Part shown: positions 28,058 to 37,716 of the stretch, piece after piece | Position numbering within the stretch: the first letter of the stretch is position 1 | How the letters are laid out: each line of letters opens with the position of its first letter | Source of the DNA: Chrysochromulina parva | Taxonomy: Eukaryota > Haptophyta > Prymnesiales > Chrysochromulinaceae | Reading direction: 5' to 3' | Assembly: GCA_002887195.1 (NCBI GenBank) | Contig: PJAB01000053.1 | Span: forward strand, 1 to 50,651 | DNA length: 50,651 bases | Position numbers and translations under genes: made by a program | Notes under the pieces: generated by a model | Databases searched by the model: none | Seen by the model: only the letters and a program-made list of their open reading frames with translations | What the model was told of the DNA's origin: nothing

Positions 28058-29160
28058 CGGATGCAGACATAATAAGTCAGTGATGCAGACGAAAACGTAG
28101 GGGATCATGCCGTTCTTGTCCCCGAAGTCCGGCACGCGGCCGCAGTGCCTCTGCATGCGCGTAGGCTCGCCGTCCTTGCCGGGGCGCTGATTGTGGAGGT
28201 AGAGCGCATACTTGTGCGCCAGAGCTTGGTACCGCCGCGGGTCCGCGCCCAAGTTGCGCTTGGCCCGTTGGAGCAACTGCCTTTACCGCTGCGAACGCCG
28301 CCGCCGCCGCCGCTCGGGCGGCAGACGCAACGGAGTCGATGCGCGACGTGTTCCCATGGGGCGGTAGCTGCAGCAGCAGCGCCGCCCGCGCGGCGGGCGG
28401 TGACTGTCGCTTCCGTGGCCCGCGCCATGGCCGCCATCGTGTCCATGAGCTGCTCGGCGCGACGCGCGCCGTGGTCGCGCGCTCGAGGCAGAGAAGGCTG
28501 CCAACCGAGACGGTGCAGCCGAGGCCGAGAAGGAGGCGGCGGCAGCTGGAAGTGAGAAGAAGCACCTCCGCGCCGCCGCCCTCGAACAGGTTCCAGAGCG
28601 GGCGCTCCGACGCGCCGCGCGCGTACTCGGCAAGCTCCTGCTTAATGCCTCGGCAAAGGTGGAACACAACAACACAAGGAAAAAGTAGGCGACGGCCGCC
28701 AAGTCCGCCCGGTTGCTACCGACATCCCACCCCCGCGATCGACCTGCAAGTGCGCGTATGCCCGCATCATGTGGAGGCTATAAGCCAACCATAGAGTGAG
28801 GCACACGGCCAAGACGACCGCCGAGATGAAACCGGCCGCCGACGCTGGTGGCCTGTGGCCAGACGAACACGACGTCTGCATGAACCTGCATGTCCACCAC
28901 AGCCGTCGACGAGCCCAAGAGACACACGCCCAGCGCAGTGAACATAAAGGCTGCGACGGCCGCCGGTGCGAAGACAGCCACGCCCCTCGCCCGCGATGAG
29001 CAGCGCCGTTTGCCCGCGCCGACCGGGCAAAATGCCCACTGCGCCGGCCGATGGCGGCACCGGCGAAGCAACGAGCGAGGCTGGGGCCGACGAAGATGAG
29101 CCACAAGTACCGTGGTGGGGGGAGCCGACGCGAGCAGACCATCCGAACTCACTCATCACT
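28058..29160 (-). other. Unresolved multi-exon coding-like region
   Basis: No single frame holds, but several minus-strand segments look coding and are bounded by splice-like signals. They include a hydrophobic stretch VFAPAAVAAFMFTALGVCLL (about 28920-28975), another with ISAVVLAVCLTLWLAYSLHM (about 28765-28825), an exon ELAEYARGASERPLWNLFEG at about 28566-28637 with a pyrimidine tract and AG before it and GAG|GTGCTT after it, a helix LMDTMAAMARATEAT (about 28400-28446), and a segment RNLGADPRRYQALAHKYALY near 28190-28260 followed by KNGMIPYVFVCITDLL. This suggests a minus-strand gene for a small membrane protein with at least four short exons, or two adjacent genes. I do not recognise the family and give no CDS. 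Confidence 0.4.
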
Positions 29161-29324
29161 CGCACAACCACAAAACGCCGCTGTAGAGTCGTTCGAATCT
29201 GACGGAACTGTGGGTGACGCGCGAGAGTCCGCAACGCAAGGATAGTCGAGAAAGGGCTCGGAGCTCGCCTGCGCGCTCGGGTAGGGCACGCAGCCTTAGC
29301 GCGCGTACGCGCAGGGTGCGAGGG

Positions 29325-30841
29325 ATGGAGCACCCTCGCGGACCCGTGGTGGCGGTGGACGTGCCGAGTGGCTACGGTGCCCAGGGGGGGGCGCTTCCGC
29401 CAGAGGACTTGTCGCCTTCAGCCGCGGGTTCCCGGGAAGGTGCTCTGCCGGGAATGTGGCCAGCGCCGCCCGCGGGCCGGCTGCCTGGCTGGCAGCAGGA
29501 GCTTGGAGTGCTCGTGGGCCTCGGCGGCCTCGCGCCTGCGCCTGCTCCCGAGGTCCTCATCCCGGCACCGCCACCGCCTGCCTCGCGGGAGGCACGCCAG
29601 CGCAAACAGGCCGAGGAGCGCATGATCTGCGGAATGTGGGCGCAGACGGGCTCATGCGCATACGGCTCGCGCTGCCAATTTGCGCACGACCTGAGCCCGG
29701 GCCGCGCGCCGAGCAACAACGGCAGCGTCTCCCCGACCGACGAGCAGCGCGCAGGCTCGCCTGAGGGCTCGCCTGCTGGCACGAGTCCTACTAACAGCTG
29801 GCCCACCATTGGCGAGGCAGCGGCGATGACCTTGGGCAAAAAGGCACCAGCCGCGCAGCAACCGCAGCCGCCGCCGCCGCCGCCGCAAGCAGCGGCTAGG
29901 GGCACGAGCCAACACCTGCGGAGCTCGCCGCTCGCCGTCGGTGCGCAAACGCCCCTGCTGCGCGCGCTTGCATGAAGGCTGTACATTGCAACAGTACATG
30001 GGCGGACAGTCGAGCACTCACCACTGCTTGTGCCGACATCGTGCCGGCCGCATGCATGACGCGCGCCATACGGCCGTCCTGGTTCCCTCGCGCTGCCTGC
30101 ACGCTGCACCCTCTGTCCCCTCCCCCGCTCTGACCCATGTGCCGGCCCTTGCTTTGACACTCCTGTGACCGCAGACGAATTGCCGCCCGGTCCGCTGATC
30201 GGCAACCTATCCTCGCAGCAGCATGCACTGCCGGCGTTCAAACCGCCCTCGCCGCCGCAGATTATGCAGCAGCCGCCTCCGCCACCGCTGTTACCCGGGC
30301 AGCCGCCTCCGCTGCCCCCGCTGCCCCCGCCGCAACAGGCTACTCCTCGGGCCACGCACCCGCCGCAGTCGCTGCCGCCGCAGCAGCAGCAGCCGCAGCA
30401 GCAGCAGCAGCAGCAGCATCAGCTGCTGCCACCTCTGCCGCCGCCACCGCCTCCGCCCCCCCCGCCCCCCCCGCCGCCCTTGCCACAGCAGCCGCTGCAG
30501 CCGCCACCTCCACCAACCTCGTTGCCCAACGCGATCGCCACTAGAACGATGACGCCGCCGCCGCCGCCGCCGCCCCCGCCTCCGCCGCCACCCCCGCAGT
30601 ACCATGCGGCGCAGCAGATGGCGAGCACTCAATTGACACAGCTACTGACCCCGCAGGCCATGGCGCAGGTTCAGCAGCTCCTGGCGGCGCAGGCGGCGCA
30701 GGCGGCGCACCTGCTGCAGCCGCAGCAGATGGCCCAGCAGATGGCGATGCTGCAGCAGATGGCGCAGCAGATTAACGCCCAGGCGCAGCAGATGACGGCC
30801 GCGCAGCAGCTTCTCGCGCAGCAGCTTGCGCAGCAGCTCGC

Positions 30842-30881
<40 letters not shown>

Positions 30882-31360
30882 GTTGCGATGGTGCAGCAGC
30901 AGCAGCAGCAGCAGCAGCAGGCACAAGCGGCGGCGGTGCAGCAGCTGGCAGCACAGATGGTCGCTGCCGCCCAGCATCTGCAGCAGCAGTCGCAGCAATC
31001 GCAATCGCAGGCACAGACGCAGCAACAGCAGATGGCAGCGGCGGTCGCCGCTGTCCATGCCCATCAGCAGCAGCAGCAGCAGCAGCAGACGCAGACGCAG
31101 ATGCAGACGCAGACGCAGACGCAGACGCAGCAGCAGACGCAGCAGCAGACGCAGCAGCAGCAGCAACTCGCAGCTCAACAACTCGCAGCTGCGGTGGCGG
31201 TAGCAGCGGTGGCACAGCAGCACCAGCAATTGCAGCCGCAGCCGTTGCCGATTCCGGCCAGCGTGAGCCATCAGGCAGCGGCGCCGCCCCTCTCTTCGGC
31301 CCAGCCTCCACAGCCGATGGCGCCGCCGCAGATTCTGCAGCCACACTCGCTTCCGCAGCA

Positions 31361-31410
<50 letters not shown>

Positions 31411-32762
31411 TCACGAACGCTCTGCCCGGCATGCCGCCCTTGCCACCGGGGCCACCCCCTTTGGCGATCAAATCGGTGCCGGCGCAGTCGCAGCCGCCGC
31501 TGCCTCCTCAGTTGCCTCTGCCTCCGCAGCCGCCGTTGCCACCGTTTTCACAGCAGCATTCACAGCAGCATTCACAGCAGCAGCATTCACAGCAGCAGCC
31601 ACCGCTGCCGCCGCAGCCGCCCCCGCTCTCGCAGCCGCCCCCGCTGCCGCCCACCCCGCCGCCGCCGCCCACGATGCCGTCCGCTGTCATGGCGTCAACG
31701 ACGATGATGACCCCGCCGCTGCCGCCCAACCCGCCGCCGCCGCCGCCACGCAACCCCCCGCTGCCGCCCACGCCCCCTCCGGCGACTTCTCTAGTGGCGC
31801 CGCTCCCGATCTATCCTCGGCGGGCGACCACTCCAGCCGTGTCAGTGTCCCCGCTGCAGCCGCCGCTGCCGCCGCTGCCGCCGTCCAAAACGCCGGCGAC
31901 AACGCCTGCGGCGACGGCGGGCGTCCTTGCGCAGCCGCTTCCGACGCTGCTCGGCATGCGAGCGACTCCAACGCAGGGGGCGCTGCCAACGTCCCTTTCG
32001 ACTGGCTCGATGACGAGCCTGCGGCCGCTCTCGGCTGCAACGTATGACCCGTCCGTGTACGCGGCGCCGGTGGCCCTGATGCCGCCCTTGCCGGCTGAGC
32101 TTGGCTCAGGCTCGGCCCCGCGCGCAGGGCTGATGACTGTCTCGGCGTCACTCGAGGGAGCGATGCCGCCTGCGCCGCAGGCCGCGCCGCCACCGCCGCC
32201 GCAGCCGCCGCCGCCGCCGCAGTCGCGCCCGATTTCGACGCCACCGCCCCTGCCGCCCTCGCCCCTAGGCAAAGCCGCGTCGCCGCCCCGCGCCGCCGCG
32301 GTCACCACCACCCCGCCGGGAGGCGGTGCAGGCGCTACGGCCACGGCTGGCGCCGTCACACCGAGCGGCGGGCTGCAGCCGCGTCCCCCCTCTGGACCTC
32401 TCCCGACCCCGAGCGCCAAGGGCGCGCTGCCCGCCACTGCGCGTGCGCTCGCGTTCTCGCCGCTGAGCGCGCTGCTCGGCAACGGCCCTGACGGCGCCCC
32501 CGCCGTGCCCGCCGCGCCGACGCCGCCGGGCAAGATCCGGCCGCCGAGTGCTCACAAGCAGCTAGTGGACGGCGCCCACGGGGCCTGCAAGATTCCTTGG
32601 TCGACCCACTGGTCAGAACGGCCTAGCGACGGCGGATCAGCCGCGGAGGAGCTCGCAGGCCACGAGCTCGCAATGCACGACAGCTTCGGTCTGGAGGATT
32701 CGGCACTGCTGCGCGACCTGTCTGCGCTGCTCTGCGACGATCCCAGCCTCGACTTTGACTGA
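29325..32762 (+). CDS. CCCH zinc-finger protein with giant Pro/Gln-rich region, two exons
   Basis: Inferred CDS: 29325-29940 joined to 30175-32762 (1067 aa). Residues about 100-119 hold one CCCH finger, CGMWAQTGSCAYGSRCQFAH, a C-x8-C-x5-C-x3-H pattern as in TIS11/tristetraprolin-type proteins that bind AU-rich mRNA. The rest is disordered: Pro-rich blocks (from about residue 210), a long Gln tract coded by CAG repeats (about 340-620), more Pro-rich blocks, and a C-terminal 60-residue acidic segment with HSFGLEDSALLRDLSALLCD-type helix. Splicing at GTCG|GTGCGC ... ACCGCAG|AC joins SSPLAV to DELPPGPL and removes a stop. A role in mRNA decay or storage granules fits the finger plus Q-rich design, but it is inference. 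Only one finger is present, where tristetraprolin has two. Confidence 0.75.
29941..30174 (+). other. Inferred intron (234 bases) in CCCH gene
   Basis: Donor GTGCGCAAAC, acceptor after a C/T-rich tract ending GACCGCAG, phase 1. Without splicing the first frame ends 35 bases into the intron, and the second frame lacks an ATG start. Confidence 0.7.
30373..31413 (+). repeat. CAG/CCG trinucleotide tracts
   Basis: Many interrupted runs of CAG (notably 30842-30920 and 31357-31410) and CCG, translated as poly-Gln and poly-Pro in the CCCH gene. Length is likely variable. Confidence 0.9.
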
Positions 32763-33633
32763 AACTTGGATTGGCCTGAAAGGACTTTGCCCCCGCGGCG
32801 CCGCGAGAGGCGCCGTGGCATGATGGCCTCATGCTGCATGATGAGATGATGAGAGATGATGAGAGGCGCTGTGGGGCGCGCTGTGGGGGGCGCTGCCAGT
32901 GCGGGGCCCTAGTACGAAATGGCCTGCTTGATTGCCTACGTTTTGGTGGACATGGACATGGGTGCTGTTGCGTTTGCTGTGCTGGCATGATGCAGAGTTT
33001 GCATGACGACCTGCTGTTGGACATGATGCGACGAGTGCTGCTAAAACCGCTCTGCGAGGGTGCGCGCGTGTGCGCGCGTGCGCTCTCGAAGGGTTGAGTC
33101 GTGTGTGCGATGATGGCGTGTGCCGGCATGACGAGCGTTGAGCCGAGGACGTGGCGAGCGAATGGAGATGCGAGGAGACGATGTTGCGTATGTTGAGACG
33201 TGAGCGCGAGGAAGGATTAGGATACGGATCGTGTGTGGAGACCGGAGAGTGCACGGTGCCCGTGCTACGTAGTGTGGCGCGTGCGGGAGTTGGAGTACTA
33301 TTGGAGGAGCTGTTCCGTTTTTCCGGATCCGTATCGAGGTCGGACGCGTCGTTATACGTTCTCGCGGCGCCGTCAGCATCCGGGGGATTCTCCACCTCGC
33401 CAGGTCCCACCGCGCACCGCACCGCCGCCGAAAAGCGAGATAACAGATATGCGTCCGGTCCTCCGCGCCCGCGCCGCGCGGGCGTGCAGGCTGCGGGGGC
33501 TCGTTGCCGCCGAGCGTAACGAATTACGATCAATAGGGGCGTCGGGCTCTCTCGGTCTCTGTCATCTGCAAAGCGTCGATGATGTGTGTCATCAGCCAAG
33601 CGTCAATCAGACAGTGTACCGGTAACTGAATCG
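32763..33633. other. Intergenic, convergent 3' ends
   Basis: About 870 bases. Contains GATGATGAGA-type repeats near 32840-32870 and tandem GGGGCGCTGT-like motifs. A 256-aa antisense frame is His/Ser/Arg-rich and not protein-like. No RNA gene seen. Confidence 0.55.
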
Positions 33634-36299
33634 TCAAAAATTGCGGAAGGGATCCTTCCTTCGCGGCTTGCGTCGCAGCCAGCGGGCGAGGACGAGCAGA
33701 ATGGCAACGATCGAGACCACAGTGAGAGCGAGCTTCGCACGACGGTTGCCGTGCTGCTCCTCCTCCATCAGCTCGTGCTCAGCTTCCGCGGCCGCCACGG
33801 CCGCATCGCTCGCCGCTCGCCCTTGAGGGTGAGGCAATAACGACAGGTGGTGCCCGCCGTGAGGTCTACCGTCTTGAGGGATCGCCAACTTGCCGACATG
33901 AGCGTCATGAGGCAACGTCAGCGTGCCGTGCGGCGCCGCCGCGTGCAGCCTCAACGCGTGCGCCGCCGCGCCCGCCGCACCCACTGCGCCCGCCGCGCCC
34001 GCCGCGTCCGCCGCGCCCACCGCCTCGGAAGCCCTTGAGCGTTTCGCGCGCTCCTCTTCGAAGACTTTTCGGATGGATGCCGTGCGCCGCGCCTCGGCTG
34101 CAGCGTCCCGATCGTGAGCCATCTTGGCAGGTGCGTGCAGCCCGCGCCCAGCCTGCCGCTCCAGCCACTCCGGCACCTTGCCGGGCGCGTACTCGCCCCT
34201 GTGATGCTCTGCGACGAGCCGCAGCTCGTCCTGGAGCGACCCGGAGGGTTGGGGTGCGCGAGAAGGCGAGATGGCGTCGTGGTGTACCGCGACCGGACCC
34301 GCCTGAGCACCCGGCGCATGCAGTGCCCTCGACGTGCGCACGTGCCCGGTGATGGGCGCCGGTGCGTGCGAGGGCGAGGTGCTTCGCGCATGATACCTGT
34401 CGGTGAGTGGCTTCGGGGCATGCGAGGGCGAGAGGAGCCCGTGCGCGTGGCTGATGGCCGGCAAGTGGAAACCGTGAACGGGCGCCACGTCATGGCGTGT
34501 GTGCACGGGCGCCAAGTGATCGCCCGGCGCAACATCGGTATGCACGGTCGCGGGGGCGATTGAGGCGCCAGCCATTCTCTGTGAATGGACGGGAGCGATA
34601 TCGGTGTGAATGGTGGCGGGGGCTGCGCCGCCTCCAGTGCCCGTCGCCCTGGCAGTCGCTCTCAAAGCCTCCTCGTCTAGTCCCGCTACCTTGGACACCG
34701 ATGCCTTCGCCACCGCTGCTGCCTGCTCCGCCGCCGCCGCCACCGCCTGTTCCACCGCCGCGCTTGGCGTCCCCAATTGCTGGTTTGTCAACTTGAGAGC
34801 CTGCAGGCCGCCCATTGCCTTGGCCAGACGCGAATCCGCCGCGCTCGCTACCACCGCTACGCCCAGCTGCTGCCCTGCCACGCCCGTGGCGGCGCACCTG
34901 CAACATGATGAGGGAGGCAATCAGAGGCCATCAGAGGCCATCAGACAGGCACGGCCCTAGTGGCGGCGCACCTGCAACATGATGAGGGAGGCAATCAGAG
35001 GCCATCAGAGGCCATCACGGCTCTAGTGGCGGCGCACCTGCCGCACGCGAGAGGGCACGCGCCGTTCATGAAGCCTTGATTGAGCTCACACTGCTCATCG
35101 AGAGCCCACTGCCAGCACATGGACTGCGAGTCCTTGCAGCACGCCGCGGCGCTCGCTCCCTCGGGGCACGGCGCCTCGGAAGGGCGGGTCGTCGGCGGGC
35201 ACGCGACCGCGGCCGCCGCAGATCCAGGCGCGCAATGGGCAGACGAGTGATAGAACTTGCAGAACCCAGCATTGAGCGTATTCACGACGTAGCGCATGGC
35301 CTCGTGGCGCGGCAAGCCGTTGCCTGCGGGTGGCGGGCCGAAGAATAGGCCCTTACAGCTGAACAGGTCGAGTTTCTGGTACGACATCTTGTTCCAGTTG
35401 TAGCTGCTGTCGATGGTGAAGTCGATGCCATAATGGAGGATGCGGGGTCCTTGACCGCTATCCTGCACTTCGCCCGGGTAGCGCACGATGCCCTGCGTGA
35501 TGATGTGCTCGACGCCGGCGAGCGCGGCACCGAAGGCGTACCCGTACATCTCGGAGATCCACGGCGCCTTGCCAAACTCGACGTACACGTCACCAGTCGG
35601 GATGTTGTGGGGTATCGAGCCGTTGATCGACCAGTAGCGCTGCGGCTCCAAGCGCACGCGGCCGCAGTACTCGAGCCACAGCGGCGCGATGCGCTTGAGG
35701 TCGTCGCGGTGGAAGATGTGGTACCAGCCTACAGGCTTCGCACGCGGCACCGCCTCTGCCGGCAGGAATTCGGCCGCCATCCCGTTCGAGGTGCCGATCA
35801 TGTACGGGACGTACTCTGAGACGACGACGCCCTTACGGGCGCCGAGCGCGACAGGGTCGATGGGCCGGCGTAGCACCATGTCGGCGTCGATAAAGAGCAC
35901 AAACTCCTCCGAAAAGTTGGCCTCGCGCGAGAAGTGCATCACCGACGCGGGCTTGTTGTAGGAGGCAGACGTGTCATTGTTGAGCGGATTGTGCCGGTAG
36001 TTGGGGTGCACGAACGTTGGGCCGAGGTCAAGGCCCTTGTACTTCTTGAGGTCCTCCTGAGAGCATGCGAGCAGCCGCGTGATGCTGCCGCGCATGCCTG
36101 ACACCCGGAACGACTCGTACACACCCGCCGTGAACCAATCAAACTGCTTATTATTGCACTCCGAAGTGAACACGGTGTGTAAGTTGCGAGAACCACGCCC
36201 ATGCGCTTCGTCATCAATTTGCTGGCCATGGCTAGTTGGGCCTAGTAGGTAATCTTGTGCGGAACCGAGCACGGCGAAGAAGACGAGGGTCACCGTCAT
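33634..36299 (-). CDS. SERGT1: Peptidyl-serine alpha-galactosyltransferase-like protein (SERGT, GT96), two exons
   Basis: Inferred CDS: complement of 35038-36299 joined to 33634-34897 (841 aa). The start at 36299 gives a signal peptide (TVTLVFFAVLGSAQ). The catalytic part matches plant/algal SERGT1, which adds galactose to Ser in extensin-type glycoproteins in the ER/Golgi: LHTVFTSECNNKQFDWFTAG, ITRLLACSQEDLKKYKGLDL, a DxD metal motif in FVLFIDADMVLRRPI, and GKAPWISEMYGYAFGAA. An ShK-like Cys domain follows (CWQWALDEQCELNQGFM ... CPLACGRC). The intron falls inside its last Cys pair region: splicing at CGGCAG|GTGCGCC continues CGRCAATGVAGQQLG. Exon 2 codes an Ala-rich stalk, a His/Ala/Pro repeat region (SPSHAP, APVHT), and a C-terminal membrane helix (LALTVVSIVAILLVLARWL) with a basic tail. 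Confidence 0.85.
34898..34971 (-). repeat. Introner-like unit, 74 bases (second half of SERGT intron)
   Basis: Begins GTGCGCCGCCACTAGGGCC and ends TCATCATGTTGCAG. It is a tandem copy of the 66-base unit next to it, with 8 extra bases. It has its own GT donor and AG acceptor. Confidence 0.85.
34972..35037 (-). repeat. Introner-like unit, 66 bases (first half of SERGT intron)
   Basis: Begins GTGCGCCGCCACTAGAGCC, contains TCTGATTGCCTCCCTCATCA, ends GTTGCAG. The MAP kinase intron unit at 48172-48237 is also exactly 66 bases, starts GTGCGCC, and carries TCTGATTGCCCCCCTCATCA. CAG|GTGCGCCGCCAC occurs at all three unit borders. Confidence 0.85.
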
Positions 36300-36461
36300 C
36301 GGGGCCGATGACGGCGAATCGCGAAACCCGAGAGCCTGTGGGGAGAGCTCATGCGTGGTGAGCACGCACGCGCTCTGGATTTGAAAAGTACATGACCTTA
36401 TTTGGGAGAATTTGATCTGGGTCGCTCCTGGCCTTCCACACGTATGTCGCATAGGAATCCT
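36300..36461. promoter_or_regulatory. Compact bidirectional promoter region
   Basis: Only about 160 bases separate the divergent starts of the SERGT-like (36299, -) and LON-domain (36462, +) genes. The GACTTGACTTG motif of other divergent pairs is absent here. Confidence 0.5.
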
Positions 36462-37406
36462 ATGCTGGTCGTTGTGTTCGCTCTTCCACTCGTGTCTGCA
36501 ATCAGCCTCAACCGCCTGCAGCCCAAACCCTCGCCGGTCAGCGGCTTTGCGGTGATACCAGTGCCCATCGACCGGCTCGTCGCACCTGGCCAGCACACAA
36601 CCATGCACGTGTATGACAAGTCCTCGCTGGAGGTGTTCCAGCACGCTCAGGCCTATAGTAACAGCACCTACGGGCAGGTGGTGCTCGATGATTCCGCCAT
36701 GCGCGAACGGCGCTTCGCCGTGATGCCCATTGGCTCGCGCATCAAGATCCTTTCAGTGCGACCGTCCACTCATGTCGACAAGTTCGGTGGCTCCTCCGCT
36801 TCGCTCATGGCCGAGGTGATCGGCATCGGGCTCCTTGAGCCCGGCGAGGTCGTGCAGAAGATGCCTTTCATGACCGTGCAATGCAAGGACGATGACGGCT
36901 TGCTGCTAACGTCAGAGGACGGCTGCTCGCTTTTGGACGTGGAGGGAGATGCGGCGCTCGCCGCGCTTGAGCAGAGCGCCCTACTTTGCCAAAGCCTGGA
37001 CGGTGTGGCCAGCTTCAAAGGCCCTCTAACGCAGGCGAGCGAGCGCGAGGCCGCGGCCACGCCCTTCGCAAGCACCGGCGGCGGCGGCGGCGACGACGGC
37101 GCCGCGGCGGTCGCGGCGACGTCAGCCTGGTCACTCTCCGACTGTGTAGGCCGCGTCCTCCGCCTGCGCGGCTGCCTCGCGCCTGCTGACGATAGCCGAC
37201 GAACGCTCGCCGCGCTGGCCGCCACGGCGCATCTGCCCGGCGAGAAGCGCTTCGAGGCGATGAAGCTCACGACTCTGGGCAAGGGCAGCGGGCCTGTGGT
37301 CGAGTATGTTTCCGCCGAACTCGCATTCGAAGCGAAGCGACGGCTAGCGCTTAAGGCGATCGGAGGCGCTTTCGAGGGCGCAGAGGGCACCAGGAGCAGT
37401 GAATGA
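36462..37406 (+). CDS. LON N-terminal (substrate-binding) domain protein, probably plastid-targeted
   Basis: The protein is 314 aa from the ATG at 36462; 36444 is also in frame. A signal peptide (LVVVFALPLVSA) is followed by a basic stretch, consistent with plastid or secretory routing, though no Phe is seen at the cut. The conserved part (about 28-145) has VIPVPIDRLVAPGQHTTMHV, then RRFAVMPIGSRIKI and GGSSASLMAEVIGI, the PUA-like LON domain that recognises substrates in Lon proteases and stands alone in some plant and algal plastid proteins. There is no ATPase or protease domain after it; the rest is helical with a Gly/Asp loop (about 205-215). Its job may be adaptor or stability factor, which is inference. 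Confidence 0.75.
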   Translation: MLVVVFALPLVSAISLNRLQPKPSPVSGFAVIPVPIDRLVAPGQHTTMHVYDKSSLEVFQHAQAYSNSTYGQVVLDDSAMRERRFAVMPIGSRIKILSVRPSTHVDKFGGSSASLMAEVIGIGLLEPGEVVQKMPFMTVQCKDDDGLLLTSEDGCSLLDVEGDAALAALEQSALLCQSLDGVASFKGPLTQASEREAAATPFASTGGGGGDDGAAAVAATSAWSLSDCVGRVLRLRGCLAPADDSRRTLAALAATAHLPGEKRFEAMKLTTLGKGSGPVVEYVSAELAFEAKRRLALKAIGGAFEGAEGTRSSE

Positions 37407-37716
37407 GGACCATAGTTCATGAGAGGACGCCCATACTGAGACTTTGAAAAACCTGAGACGAACACACCCGCTCACACAATGACAAGCGGGCCGGTTCGCG
37501 GGCTGAGACGGCACACGGCAGGGACGGCTCGCCAGCGGCCGCCGGCCGGGCCGCCCCCGGCGCACCGCGCATCCGGCGCGCGGCGCCCTCTGAGTGCGTG
37601 CGGCCACATGCGCTTGGATGCAAGAATAACCGGACACGCATTGTCGCTGCTTGCGGCGGCACCCGCGAGATCAAGCGAGATCAAGGCACGACCCCTTGTG
37701 CACACCCTCATGCCGC

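Noticed and set aside
32829..33599. 256-aa minus-strand frame
   Set aside because: His/Ser/Arg-biased composition with no domain-like segment; looks like a GC-rich open frame in intergenic DNA.
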